DNA from: Shinella sp. XGS7
Lineage (GTDB): Bacteria; Pseudomonadota; Gammaproteobacteria; Burkholderiales; Burkholderiaceae_C
Assembly: GCF_020535565.1 (NCBI RefSeq)
Contig: NZ_CP084758.1
Location: 2,555,001-2,619,000 of the forward strand
Length of the DNA: 64,000 nucleotides
Direction: 5' to 3'
Shown: one piece after another, positions 48,485 to 58,300 of the stretch
Numbering within the stretch: the stretch's first letter is position 1
How the letters are laid out: every line of letters begins with the position of its first letter
Program-made: the position numbers and the translations under genes
The notes under the pieces: model-generated
The model's database searches: none
Told to the model about the DNA's origin: nothing
The model's input: only the letters and a program-made list of their open reading frames with translations

Positions 48485-49342
48485 ATGCAGAGCATGAGTG
48501 CCGAGACGGCGATAGCGATGGGGGCTGCTCCTGCGCTGCCCACACAGGCGGCCGCGCAGATGGAAGCCATCGTGCGTGCGGCCGAGACCGCGCTGGAGGT
48601 GCGGCGGCGCTACCAGTTCTTTGTCTGGAGCCAGAGCAATCTGCAGGTGCTGCTGCCGCATCATCTGATCGTCTGCGGGGCCTACAGCCGCCAGCACCGC
48701 GAGCTGCGCTACGAGGTCTTCAACAGCCTGGTGCTGCCGGGCCTGGTGCTGGAGGCCCTGGTCGAGGGCCGCGGCCCCCTGATGCAGCTGATGCAGGGCC
48801 AGTGGATAGACCAGCGCGGCAAGCCATTGCGGCTGGAAGTCTCGTCCCTGGAGGGGGCGGCCCTGGAGCCCCTGCGCGAGGCCTTGCAGCAGGCGGGCTA
48901 TCAGGATCTGCTGGTGCACGGCGTGGCCCGGCCCCAGCGTCCCAGCGAGCTGGAGAGCTTCTTCATTCTCTCCAGCAGCGGCCGCGCCAGCGACGCCGCC
49001 CAGCGCGCCATGCTGGAGCTGCTGATGCCGCATCTGCACGCCACCTGGCTGCGGGTGCAGACGGTGGAGCGTGAGTTCGGCGAGCCGGCGCGCTCGCCCT
49101 CGCCGCGCGCCGTGGACCCCTCGGGTATCACCGAGCGCGAGCGCCAGATCCTGGGCTGGCTGCGCGAGGGCATGAACAACCAGCAGATCGGTGAGGTGCT
49201 GGGCATCAGCGCGCTGACGGTGAAGAACCATGTGCGCAAGATCCTGCGCAAGCTGCACGCGGCCAACCGCGCCCAGGCCGTGGCCCGGGCCATGAGCATG
49301 CAGCTCCTGGGGCCCATGTCGGGCGATAGCGCGCTGCCCTGA
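48485..49342 (+). CDS. epsA: LuxR-type regulator, EpsA-like (PEP-CTERM/exosortase-associated)
   Basis: Regulator of 285 residues with a C-terminal LuxR/NarL helix-turn-helix (ITERERQILGWLREGMNNQ, then IGEVLGISALTVKNHVRKIL). The N-terminal sensory region opens with a pattern like that of EpsA, the regulator found beside exopolysaccharide and exosortase (XrtB) loci of betaproteobacteria. The gene directly precedes two PEP-CTERM protein genes, supporting the name. AAGGGAG upstream of ATG 48485 decides the start. No exosortase gene lies in the window. Confidence 0.72.
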   Translation: MQSMSAETAIAMGAAPALPTQAAAQMEAIVRAAETALEVRRRYQFFVWSQSNLQVLLPHHLIVCGAYSRQHRELRYEVFNSLVLPGLVLEALVEGRGPLMQLMQGQWIDQRGKPLRLEVSSLEGAALEPLREALQQAGYQDLLVHGVARPQRPSELESFFILSSSGRASDAAQRAMLELLMPHLHATWLRVQTVEREFGEPARSPSPRAVDPSGITERERQILGWLREGMNNQQIGEVLGISALTVKNHVRKILRKLHAANRAQAVARAMSMQLLGPMSGDSALP

Positions 49343-49704
49343 TAGCCCGTTTGCGTCGTCATGCTCCCTTTGGAGCAGGGCGAGCGGCCGTGCAATTCTT
49401 CACAGAGCTTTGTGAAGATGCGTGAAGTGGAGAGGTGCAGGGGCAGCGGCCCCGGGCACCGACTCCCTGAGTTCTTTGTATCCCGGCGGGGTCGCGATGT
49501 CAGCGGCTCCGCACCGCCCGACGGCGGCCGCCGCGATACCCGACAGCCCGGTCCTGCACAAGACCGTGAGCCTGACGCGGTACCGCCAGTGGTTGCTCCT
49601 TAGGCGGCGTCGCTGCAGTGCAGGCATGGCCCTTCGTTCGCGCAGGGTGCGGCCGCCAGCGGCACTGTCCTCTCGAGTCTCAACCATTGATGGAGCAATA
49701 GACG
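49343..49704. promoter_or_regulatory. Intergenic region with interrupted palindrome before the PEP-CTERM gene
   Basis: No gene is supported in these 362 bp. CTTCACA-gagctt-TGTGAAG (49398-49417) is an interrupted palindrome with 7-base arms, and a further GTGAAG half-site follows at about 49422. It is a plausible binding site for the EpsA-like regulator. The rest is GC-rich with small inverted repeats. The short leader before 49705 has only a weak ribosome site (GGAGCAATAGACG). Confidence 0.45.
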
Positions 49705-50529
49705 ATGAACAAGATGAAGCTGATCGCCGCCGCCGCGGCCCTGGTCGCCGCCGTGCCGGCTTTCGCCAAGATCGAAGTGGGCAATGCCCCTGAACTGGCC
49801 CTGGTCGTTTACGACGAAGTCAAGCAAGTGTCCTACACCAAGGACCTGGGTACCTTTGCTGACGCCTTCAAGACGCAGTTCTCCGGCAATACCGCCGCCG
49901 CCAACCTGAGCTGGGACCTGAAGGGCGACAGCAACTGGACTTCCTTCCTGAGCCAGGCCAATGTTGGCAACCTCAAGTGGGTCGTGTTTGGTGTGGATGA
50001 CTTCGGTGGTACGGCCGTGGGCCAGAAGCGCCTCTTCACCACCGCGCTCAATACCGCCGCCAACGAGGCCAAGGTCTCGACCTGGACCAATATGCAGTTC
50101 ACCAACGGCGTCGGTCCGCTGAGCTCCGGTTTCGTCGCCTTTCTGAACGACCGGCCTGAGCAGCGCGCCAATGCCAACGCCAGCAGCGTCACCAGCCTGC
50201 TGAACGACGGCAAGGCCTACTTCGCTGCTCCGGGTGCTGGCGGTGAGTTCTACAACAAGACCTCGCCCTTCTCCAACTCCAATGAGGTGGGCAAGGAATC
50301 CAACTTCTACTACCTGACCCGCTCGGGCGCCGTGCAGGGCAACTCCGTGCTGGTGGAGCGCTTTGCCAACACCCAGGGTGTCTCGTCGACCTTCGGCCTG
50401 GGCTCCGACTACGTCCTGAAGGCCACCGCCGTTGCTGCCGTGCCCGAGCCCAGCACCTACGCCATGCTGATGGGCGGCCTGCTGGCCCTGGGCCTGGTGG
50501 TGCGTCGCCGCACCAACGACAAGCGCTGA
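49705..50529 (+). CDS. PEP-CTERM sorting domain protein (paralogue 1)
   Basis: Exported protein of 274 residues. The signal peptide is residues 1-21 (cleaved near VPAFA/KIEVGN). The C-terminus is a complete PEP-CTERM signal: VPEPSTYAMLMGG, a hydrophobic helix, then VVRRRTNDKR, the target of an exosortase. The mature domain contains VSYTKDLGTFADAF, LKWVVFGVDDFGGTAVGQKR and SNFYYLTRSG, all recurring in the second PEP-CTERM protein (52412). The function of this domain is unknown to me. Codon use is more AT-tolerant and CTG/GGT-rich, suggestive of high expression. Confidence 0.88.
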   Translation: MNKMKLIAAAAALVAAVPAFAKIEVGNAPELALVVYDEVKQVSYTKDLGTFADAFKTQFSGNTAAANLSWDLKGDSNWTSFLSQANVGNLKWVVFGVDDFGGTAVGQKRLFTTALNTAANEAKVSTWTNMQFTNGVGPLSSGFVAFLNDRPEQRANANASSVTSLLNDGKAYFAAPGAGGEFYNKTSPFSNSNEVGKESNFYYLTRSGAVQGNSVLVERFANTQGVSSTFGLGSDYVLKATAVAAVPEPSTYAMLMGGLLALGLVVRRRTNDKR

Positions 50530-50538
50530 TCGATCACC

Positions 50539-50590
50539 AGCCGGCCCCTGGGCAGGCCTTGCGCCTGTCTGCCAAGCCGGCTCTTCGTCT
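50539..50590 (+). terminator. Possible terminator after PEP-CTERM gene 1
   Basis: AGCCGGC (50539-50545) pairs with GCCGGCT (50576-50582) around internal pairing of CAGGC and GCCTG, followed by CTTCGTCT. The hairpin is stable but the T-tract is poor, so it is only a candidate. Confidence 0.4.
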
Positions 50591-50669
50591 CCTAGCCATA
50601 CCCGCTGCGCCTGATGCTGCCCGATTGCCGGGTGGCCGGGCGGAGCTCTGACCACAGGATCTCACCATC

Positions 50670-52208
50670 ATGAAGCTGCGTTCCATCGCCCTGGCCGTTG
50701 CGGCCATCGCCTCCTCGTCCGCCTTTGCGGCCCCGGCCGTCAATGTTGACGCTCCCGGCACCGTGCGCATCCATATGTCCGGCGCCTCGGCCCTGCGCGC
50801 CGCCGTGGCCGGCGTCGTGCTGAACGACATCTGCGGCGGCTCCGCCAGCAACAACACGACCACGCTGTACAACGTGGCCGAATCCGGCTCGGGCTTCACC
50901 TTCGCCGGCAACTTCTGGGCCATCAGCTGCCGCGTCACCGCCGCCGGCGGCGCCCTGGTGGGCCTGCCCGCCAACACCCCCATCGCCTTCTTCAAGAGCG
51001 ATGCCGGTGGTTCCGCCCAAGGCGTGTTCCCGGTCTACTTCGGTGACCAGCGCCCCTTCGTGGATGCCGCCGACCTGAGCAAGTGCACCACCTCCATCGC
51101 CGACCGCGCCTACACCGCCTGCTCCGGCACCCGCAATGCCCGCCCCATGGTCGGCATCTCTGACGTCGAGCCCGCGCTCTTCCAAGGCCTCAATGTGCCG
51201 GCCGACCCCCTGGATGCCGATGACGACGCCTACCCCAAGGCTGGCCTGTCCGCCGGCCAGCAGGGCGAGCTGACCATCAAGCCGGTGGTGCAGACCATCT
51301 TCGGCGTGGCCGTCAACACCGCGCTGTACAACGATATGTTCGCCAAGCAGAACCTCGGCAGCCGCAAGGACTTCGCCGGCGCCGCCTGCACCCCCGCCTC
51401 CAGCGACGAGCCCTGCGTTCCGAGCATCGGCTACGCCGAGGCCCGCAGCCTCTTCGCCGGCACCGAGGCCAACTGGCGCCTGCTGAGCGCCAATGCCGCC
51501 AAGCTGAACAGCCAGGTCAACCTCTGCCGTCGCGTGGCCGGCTCGGGCACCCAGGCCGCCGCCAACACCCACCTGATGAGCCAGGTTTGCAACAACTCTG
51601 CCGCGCTGCCGGCCGGCTATGACTTCTCGTCCTCGGCCTCGCCGGCCGAGATGTCCGCCTTCAAGAACACGACCGTGGACGGCCGCAGCATCGCCAAGTA
51701 CCTGGTCGACAATATGGGCGGCGGCACCGGCACCGGCCCCATGCCCGTGGGCACCACCTTCGTCTTCGAAGGCCCGGGCACCGGCGATGTGGTCTCTTGC
51801 TTGAACGCGGCCGAGAAGGCCGGCGGCTACGCCATCGGCCATGTGTCCCGCGAGAACGTGCCCGGCGCCAACAGCTGGAAGCATGTGCGTCTGGAAGGCA
51901 CCTTCCCCTCGCGCGATGTGGCCAAGTCCGGCCGCTACGACTATGTCTTCGAGTCCACCGTGCAGTGGAAGAACGACTTCGTCGCCGGCCTGAGCACCCA
52001 GCAGCAGAACTTCATCAGCAAGCTGGCCGAGCGCATGGCCCTGCCGGACTCCCTGGCCAAGCTCAGCAGCGCCAACCAGAACGGCGTGGCCGCCCTGCCC
52101 ACCTCCTACGCCGGTGACTACGGCGTGGGCACGGCCAACGAGATCGCCTTCGGCTCCCGCGTGACCCGTGCCGGCAACAGCTGCCAGCCGATGGCCGCGG
52201 CCAAGTGA
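50670..52208 (+). CDS. Secreted PstS-like (periplasmic-binding-protein fold) protein
   Basis: Exported protein of 512 residues with a signal peptide (LRSIALAVAAIASSSAFA, cleaved near residue 20). Two stretches recall phosphate-binding PstS proteins: the N-terminal VRIHMSGASALRAAVAG (compare the GAGA/SGASA loop) and RVAGSGTQAAANTHLM (the GSGT loop). Cysteines are spread through the chain and suggest disulfides. No PEP-CTERM tail and no transporter genes are nearby, so import is unlikely and a surface or binding role is possible. The position between two PEP-CTERM genes is notable. Homology is my reading of motifs and is not certain. Confidence 0.6.
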   Translation: MKLRSIALAVAAIASSSAFAAPAVNVDAPGTVRIHMSGASALRAAVAGVVLNDICGGSASNNTTTLYNVAESGSGFTFAGNFWAISCRVTAAGGALVGLPANTPIAFFKSDAGGSAQGVFPVYFGDQRPFVDAADLSKCTTSIADRAYTACSGTRNARPMVGISDVEPALFQGLNVPADPLDADDDAYPKAGLSAGQQGELTIKPVVQTIFGVAVNTALYNDMFAKQNLGSRKDFAGAACTPASSDEPCVPSIGYAEARSLFAGTEANWRLLSANAAKLNSQVNLCRRVAGSGTQAAANTHLMSQVCNNSAALPAGYDFSSSASPAEMSAFKNTTVDGRSIAKYLVDNMGGGTGTGPMPVGTTFVFEGPGTGDVVSCLNAAEKAGGYAIGHVSRENVPGANSWKHVRLEGTFPSRDVAKSGRYDYVFESTVQWKNDFVAGLSTQQQNFISKLAERMALPDSLAKLSSANQNGVAALPTSYAGDYGVGTANEIAFGSRVTRAGNSCQPMAAAK

Positions 52209-52245
52209 TGGCTGAAGGGCCGGTGAATACAGAACGGCCCTGAGA

Positions 52246-52282
52246 GGTACCGGAGCCCCCGGGCTCCGGTACCTTTTCTCTT
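52246..52282 (+). terminator. Intrinsic terminator after the PstS-like gene
   Basis: GGTACCGGAGCCC (52246-52258) is the exact reverse complement of GGGCTCCGGTACC (52261-52273), loop CC, followed by TTTTCTCTTGTTT. This is a strong terminator separating the PstS-like gene from the second PEP-CTERM gene. Confidence 0.92.
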
Positions 52283-52411
52283 GTTTGGGCGGGGCCGGCA
52301 TTCGCCTGGCGCGCAACGCGAGCGATGTTGCCGCGCAACCGCATCTGCCTTGTCATGCGGCGTCGGGGGCATCGCCCATCCGCCTCACCACTGCTTGCCA
52401 GTTTCTTTGCC

Positions 52412-53506
52412 ATGAAGCACTTCATATCCACCCTCGCCCTGCTCTTGATGGGCTGGGACTGCCAGGCTGCGATTGGAACCGGGTTTGGCGCCATTACCGG
52501 TGCACCGCAGAACTATGCCAACGGGAAGCCAGTGCTCAACAACGCGGAGCTCTATCTGGCTGTGTTCGATCCTGAGGCGAAGGTGTCCTACATCCTGGAT
52601 CTAGGCTTGGACATGGAGACGTTTTTCATCAATGCCCAGCAGGATGCGGGCATGCAGTGGTTCAAGCCACTCGATGATGCCAACTGGGGCAGTTTTCTGG
52701 AGCAGGTCAATCGCAACAAGCTGCGGTGGGTGGTGCTTTCTAACGATGACTACGGCGGCATCGCCGTCGGGCAGAAGCGGATGTTCATGACCCTCACGCA
52801 GGGAACAGAGGCCAAGCTACGCACCTGGAACAATCAGCAGTTCACCATGGCGTCGGGCGATGGCAGAAAGTTCCTCGATTTTGTGCAACAGCAAGGGACG
52901 CACCTTGCCCCTATGGACGATCTGACTGTCAATGGCAGCAGCGTTGCTACGCCTCTCAATCCAGGCGTCTATTTTGGGCCGGGAGCCCAGGCGACTCTGG
53001 CCAAATGGGACGAAACGTTGAACGGTAGAGCTACAGGCTTCACTGCTGGCAATGCTATTGGCCAGTCCTCCTGGTTTTACTATGTAACTCGATCGGGAAC
53101 GTCTCAATCTGCCAGCGTGCTTGTCGATGAGTTCGACAATCTGGGAGGTGACGCCTACTGGGGCTTCACTTATGTGGACCCGGCCACCGATGCCAACTCG
53201 CCCTATGCCGGCAAGTTCCTGCTGAGCTACACCCTTGAGAAATCCGGGGCCACGGCCAGCACGGCCGAAGGGCGGCTGCGCATCAGCATGACCGACTACC
53301 TGGCCCTGAATCGCCTGGCGCCGCCGCGCTACTTCGCGGCCAGCAGCGCCCTGGCCGCGGAATACGCGGGCTATCGCCAGGGCTCCCTGGTCGTGGTCGC
53401 CGGCAGCATGGTCAGCGCCGTGCCCGAGCCCGCCAGCTGGGGCCTGATGGGCCTGGGGCTGGGTCTGCTGGCCGTCTGGCGCCGCCGCGCCGCGCGGCAA
53501 CACTGA
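52412..53506 (+). CDS. PEP-CTERM sorting domain protein (paralogue 2)
   Basis: Exported protein of 364 residues, paralogue of the protein at 49705. The signal peptide is residues 1-20. The C-terminus is VPEPASWGLMGLGLGLLAVW then RRRAARQH, a PEP-CTERM signal. Shared with paralogue 1 are VSYILDLGLDMETFF, LRWVVLSNDDYGGIAVGQKR and WFYYVTRSGTSQSASVLVDE. An inserted C-terminal region (about 53160-53400) is absent from paralogue 1. The first two thirds are clearly less GC-rich than the last third, which returns to local composition, suggesting that this gene is a mosaic or was partly acquired. ATG 52412 chosen from the signal peptide. Confidence 0.85.
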   Translation: MKHFISTLALLLMGWDCQAAIGTGFGAITGAPQNYANGKPVLNNAELYLAVFDPEAKVSYILDLGLDMETFFINAQQDAGMQWFKPLDDANWGSFLEQVNRNKLRWVVLSNDDYGGIAVGQKRMFMTLTQGTEAKLRTWNNQQFTMASGDGRKFLDFVQQQGTHLAPMDDLTVNGSSVATPLNPGVYFGPGAQATLAKWDETLNGRATGFTAGNAIGQSSWFYYVTRSGTSQSASVLVDEFDNLGGDAYWGFTYVDPATDANSPYAGKFLLSYTLEKSGATASTAEGRLRISMTDYLALNRLAPPRYFAASSALAAEYAGYRQGSLVVVAGSMVSAVPEPASWGLMGLGLGLLAVWRRRAARQH

Positions 53507-53673
53507 ATCAATCCCCCGCAGGCGCCCGCCTGCTGCGCCCGCCTGAATCCGAGGCCGCCCGTCGCGGCCCGGGTGCGGCCGCGCGCGTCGCCGAGCTCGC
53601 TGCCCTGGCCATAGCCCCAACGGGCCATCCCGCCTCCATCGCCGCGTCACCGCGGCTCTCGACACTGATCGCC

Positions 53674-55323
53674 ATGAGCACAACCCTGGCCTCGCGCGCC
53701 GCGAGGCTTGCCCTTTCTCTGTCGCTGGCTTTTGCAGGCATCTTGGCCGGCCCGGCCGCCCATGCCCAGACCGCGGCGGCCGCCGAGGCGCCGCGCTTTG
53801 ACATCCTAGAGTTCGAGATCGAGGGCAATAGCGTGCTGCCCGTGGCCGAGGTGGAGCGCGCCGTGATGCCCTTCATGGGCGAGGGCCGCCGCATCGAGGA
53901 TGTGGAGTCGGCCCGCGAGGCGCTGGAGAAGCGCTACCAGCAGGCCGGCTTCCTGACCGTGTTCGTGGATGTGCCCGAGCAGCGCGTGGACGGCGGCCTG
54001 GTGCGCCTGCGCGTGACCGAGGGGCGCGTGGAGCGCCTGCGCGTGACCGGCGCGCGCTACTTCGACCAGGGCGTGATCCGCGAGCGCGTGGAGCAGCTGG
54101 CGCCGGGCCGCGTGCCCGATTTCAACGAGGTGCAGCGCCAGGTGGCCAGCCTCTCGCGCGAGGAGCGCCAGATCCAGCCCCTGCTGCGACCCGGCCTCAC
54201 GCCCGGCACCGTGGAGGCCGAGCTCAAGGTGGCCGACCAGCTGCCCGCCGGGGTGAGCCTGGAGCTGAACAACCGCCACTCGGCCGACACCAAGCCCCTG
54301 CGCGCCACGCTCAATCTGCGCTACGACAACCTCTGGCAGCGCGAGCACAGCATTGCGCTGAGCCTGATCACGGCGCCCGAGTCGCCCAAGCAGTCCAAGG
54401 TGGCCCTGCTCAACTACAGCCTGCCCCTGGGCCGCGGTGAGCGCCACCAGGATCAGCTGCTGGCCAGCCTGGTCTGGTCCGACAGCGTGCTGGAGCCGCT
54501 GGGCGCCACCACGGTGATCGGCAAGGGCGTGACCCTGGGCCTGCGCTGGTCGCGCAGCCTGCAGCTGGCCGAGTCCCTGCACACGCTGAGCGTGGGCGGC
54601 GACTACAAGGACGTGCGCGAGCGCCTGCAGTCCGGCAACAGCGCCCTGTCCACGCCGCTGCGCTACCTGCCCATGCAGCTGGCCTATAGCGGGGCCTGGT
54701 TCGACCCGCAGGGCCAGAACCAGAGCTCGCTGAGCACCAGCTTCACCTTCGCCGCCCGCGGCATCCTGCGCCGCGATGTGGACTGCCCCGGCAATATCGG
54801 TCCGGTCGACCAGTTCGAGTGCAAGCGCTTCGAGGCCGATGGCAGCTTTGCCTACTGGCGCGGCGACTGGCGCAGCAGCCGCTCGCTCGGCCCCCTGGGC
54901 CTGCCCGGCAGCCTGGGCCTGCGCCTGGGCTGGCAGCTCTCCACCCAGCCCCTGGTCTCGGGCGAGCAGTTCGCCCTGGGCGGGGCCGAGACGGTGCGCG
55001 GCTATCTGGAATCCGAGGCCAATGGCGACCAGGGCCTGCTGGGCTCGCTGGAATGGCGCAGCCCCAATCTGGGCGGCGCCAAGGACAGCCTCTGGCGCGA
55101 GCTCAGCCTGCTGGCCTTTGTGGATGTGGGCCGGGCCTATGTGCACTGGCCGCTGCCGGACCAGGCCTCGCGCATGCCGCTGCTGGGCAGCGGCCTGGGC
55201 CTGCGGGTGCAGGCCGGCGCCAAGCTGCGCGCCGAGCTGGACCTGGCCTGGCCGCAGAAGGCCACGCGCCAGAGCCCCAAGACCGAACCCCGCCTGCATG
55301 TGCGCCTGAGCGCCCAGCTCTGA
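53674..55323 (+). CDS. Two-partner secretion outer-membrane transporter, FhaC/ShlB family
   Basis: TpsB-type pore, 549 residues, exporting the large exoprotein encoded next. The signal peptide ends near AAHAQT (about residue 31). A POTRA_2 domain follows (FDILEFEIEGNSVLPVAEVE, then VRLRVTEGRVERLRVTG), and a 16-stranded beta barrel contains the conserved VRGY motif (ALGGAETVRGYLES). The C-terminal strand ends in ..RLSAQL, a typical hydrophobic outer-membrane end. Stop and the exoprotein start are 36 bp apart, so they form a TpsB-TpsA operon. Confidence 0.93.
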   Translation: MSTTLASRAARLALSLSLAFAGILAGPAAHAQTAAAAEAPRFDILEFEIEGNSVLPVAEVERAVMPFMGEGRRIEDVESAREALEKRYQQAGFLTVFVDVPEQRVDGGLVRLRVTEGRVERLRVTGARYFDQGVIRERVEQLAPGRVPDFNEVQRQVASLSREERQIQPLLRPGLTPGTVEAELKVADQLPAGVSLELNNRHSADTKPLRATLNLRYDNLWQREHSIALSLITAPESPKQSKVALLNYSLPLGRGERHQDQLLASLVWSDSVLEPLGATTVIGKGVTLGLRWSRSLQLAESLHTLSVGGDYKDVRERLQSGNSALSTPLRYLPMQLAYSGAWFDPQGQNQSSLSTSFTFAARGILRRDVDCPGNIGPVDQFECKRFEADGSFAYWRGDWRSSRSLGPLGLPGSLGLRLGWQLSTQPLVSGEQFALGGAETVRGYLESEANGDQGLLGSLEWRSPNLGGAKDSLWRELSLLAFVDVGRAYVHWPLPDQASRMPLLGSGLGLRVQAGAKLRAELDLAWPQKATRQSPKTEPRLHVRLSAQL

Positions 55324-55359
55324 GGCGCGGCTCCCGAACCCCTTGCCGTCCACGCCGCC

Positions 55360-58300
55360 ATGATCGCCCCCGCCGCCGCACCCCGCCGTCCCACCACCTC
55401 GCCGCGCATCAGCAGTAACAGCAGCGCGCGCGCGATGCGGCCCCTGGTCGTGGCCCTGGTCGCGATCTGGCCGCTGCATTCGCTGGCGGCCGTGCCGGTG
55501 GCCGGTGTGCGGCCCGCAGCGCCCGCCATCAACGCGGTGCCGGTGCCCGCGCTCAATTGGCGCACGACCAACAACGGCCAGAGCCAGCTCAGCGAGCGCC
55601 CCAATGCGCGCGGCGGCGTGGATCAGGTGATTGATCAGCAGGCGGCGCGCGAGATCTATCTCTGGAAGCGTTTCGACATCGGCGCCAACAGCAAGGTCGA
55701 GTTCATGCTGCCCAGCGGGGGCGCGGCGCTGAACCGGGTGGAGGCGGGCGCGGCGCCCAGCGCCATCTTCGGCACCCTGACCGCGACCGTGCCCAACCCC
55801 AACACCGCCGCCGGCCAGCCGGCGCGCATCGTGGGCGGCGATGTCTATCTGCTCAATGGCAACGGCATCCTCTTTGGCAGCGGTGCCCAGGTGAATGTGG
55901 GCGCCCTGGTGGCGTCCACGCTGAATGTGGACAACGAGGACTTCCTCAACGGCCTGACCCGCAGCATCAACGGGGCCCTGCCCAGCTTCCGCCGCGACGC
56001 CCTGGGCCTGCCGGCGACGCAGGAAGGCCCGGGCTTTGTCGAGGTGCAACAAGGCGCCGAGATCCGCACCCCCAACGGCGGCCGCGTCTTCCTGTTCGCC
56101 GAGGAGGTGAAACAGGCCGGCCGCATCGAGACCCCGGGGGGCCAGACCGTGCTGGCCGCCGGCAGCGAGGTCTATCTGCAGGCGCCCACGGCCGAGAAGC
56201 TCTACGCCGCCGAGCACAATGCCGCCGTGCCGGCGCTGCGCGGCCTGCTGGTGGAGGTGGGCGGCGAGGCCGGCCGGGTGGAGCAGCTGGGCGAGATCCT
56301 CAGCGCCCGCGGCAACACCACCCTGGTGGGCCTGGCGGTCAATCAGCTGGGCCGCATCAGCGCCAGCACCAGCGTGAGCGAGAACGGCTCCGTCTTCCTG
56401 CTGGCGCGCGGCAAGGCCTCGGCCCAGAGCGTTGAAGGCCAGCTGCGCAAGCGGGCCACCGAGGGCGGCAGCCTGGTGCTGGGCGACAAGAGCCGCATCG
56501 AGATCACGGCCGAGGCCTCGCAGGACGCCACGCCGGTGAGCGCCGGCTTCACGCCCTCGCGCATCGAGATGAGCGGCCGCAGCATCGAGCTGCAGGGCAG
56601 CGCGGCCGGCGGCGCCCAGATCGTGGCGCCCGGGGCCCAGGTGCGCCTGCGCGCCGAGAGCCAGCCGGTCTACGAGGTGCGGCAGGACGGCAACGCCCTG
56701 ACCCTGCCCAAGCTGGACAAGCCGGCCTTCGACGATCAGAGCCGCCTCGTGCTCGGCGAGAAGGTGGGCATTGATCTGTCCGGCACCCAGGGCACCGAGA
56801 TCTCGGCCGCCCGCCACTATGTGACGACCGAGCTGTTGGGCGCCAATGACCTGAAGGACGCGCCGCTGCAGAAGGAGGGCATGCTCTACCGCGCCAAGGT
56901 CACGCTGGACATCCGCCAGGACTCCAAGATCCTGGGCAGCCTGGAGAGCTATCGCCAGGCGGTGAACAAGACGGTGCAGGAGCGGCTCTCGGTGGGCGGC
57001 AGCCTGATGCTGGAAAGCGCGGGCGCGCTCGCGGCGCACAGCGGCTCCAGCCTGAACCTCTCGGGCGGCAGCCTGCGCTACCTGGCCGACCAGGCCCGGC
57101 CCAGCCAGCTGCGCGGCGCCGACGGCCAGCTCTACGACCTCAACAATGCGCCGGCCGAGCTGCGCTACAGCGGCCTGAGCAACGCCACTTACAACTTCTT
57201 CAGCCGCTGGGGCGCGGTGCGCAGCTTCGTCTCCGGCCCCACGCTGAGCCTGGAGCGCTACGACGAGGGCCAGTCCGCCGGCAGCCTGCGCGTGCTGGCC
57301 GGCCAGGCGCGGCTGGAGGGCGAGATCAAGGCCGCCACCTTGGTGGGCGAGCGCCAGCGCGCGGGCCTGGACAAGCTGGCCGCGCGCGGCAGCTTCCAGC
57401 TGGGCCAGGCCAGCGCCGCGGCCACCGGCGTGCAGCAGGACCTGCTGCTGGGCGCCAGCAATCGTGCCGACGTCACGGCCCTGGACCTGGCGCGCCTGGA
57501 CGCGGCCGGCTTTGGCCGCTATGTGCTGGCCAGCGACGGCGGCATCCGCCAGCAGCAGGCCCTGCAGCTGGCGCCGCGCGCCAGCCTGAGTCTCTACGCC
57601 CGCGGCAGCGCCGGTGTGAGCCTGGAGGCCGATCTGCAAAGCGCGGGCGGCAGCCTCAGCGTGCAGACCGTGGCCCGGCCCGAAGTGGACGGCGCCCAGC
57701 CCGGCGATATCGTGGTGGCGCCGGGCGTGCGCCTGGATGTGGCGGGTCGCCTGCTGAACCAGGAGCGCGATGGCGTCCAGCCCCAGGCCAGCGCCGCGGG
57801 CGGCAGCCTCAAGCTCAATTCGGGCGCCGGCCTGGTGCTGGGTCAGGGTGCGCGCCTGGATGTGTCGGGTGGCGCCACGGTGTCCGGCACGGGCAAGCTG
57901 CAGGCCGGTGCGGCCGGCGCCATCGAGCTGCGCAGCAGCCTGGTGAATCTGCAGCCGCGGCGCTTCGAGATCGAGGGCGCCGAGCTGCTGGGCCTGAGCC
58001 TGGGCAAGGGCGGCAGTTTGAGCCTGCGCGCGGCCGAGGTGCAGATCGGCGGCACGCCGCCGAGCGCGCCGGGCGTCGGTCGCTTGCAGCTGGGCGCCGA
58101 GTTCTTCTCGCGCGGCGGCTTCGAGCGCTTCGAGATCGATGGCCAGCTGGGCCTCGCCGTGGCGCGCGACACCCAGATCGCGCCGCGCCTGCTGAACCAG
58201 GGCGTGGACGAGAAGCGCCTGCGCCTGGACCCGGCCACCGGCCAGCCCCGCGCCAGCGGCGCCCTGCTGTCCGATCTGGGCAAGCCCCAGACCCTGCAGG

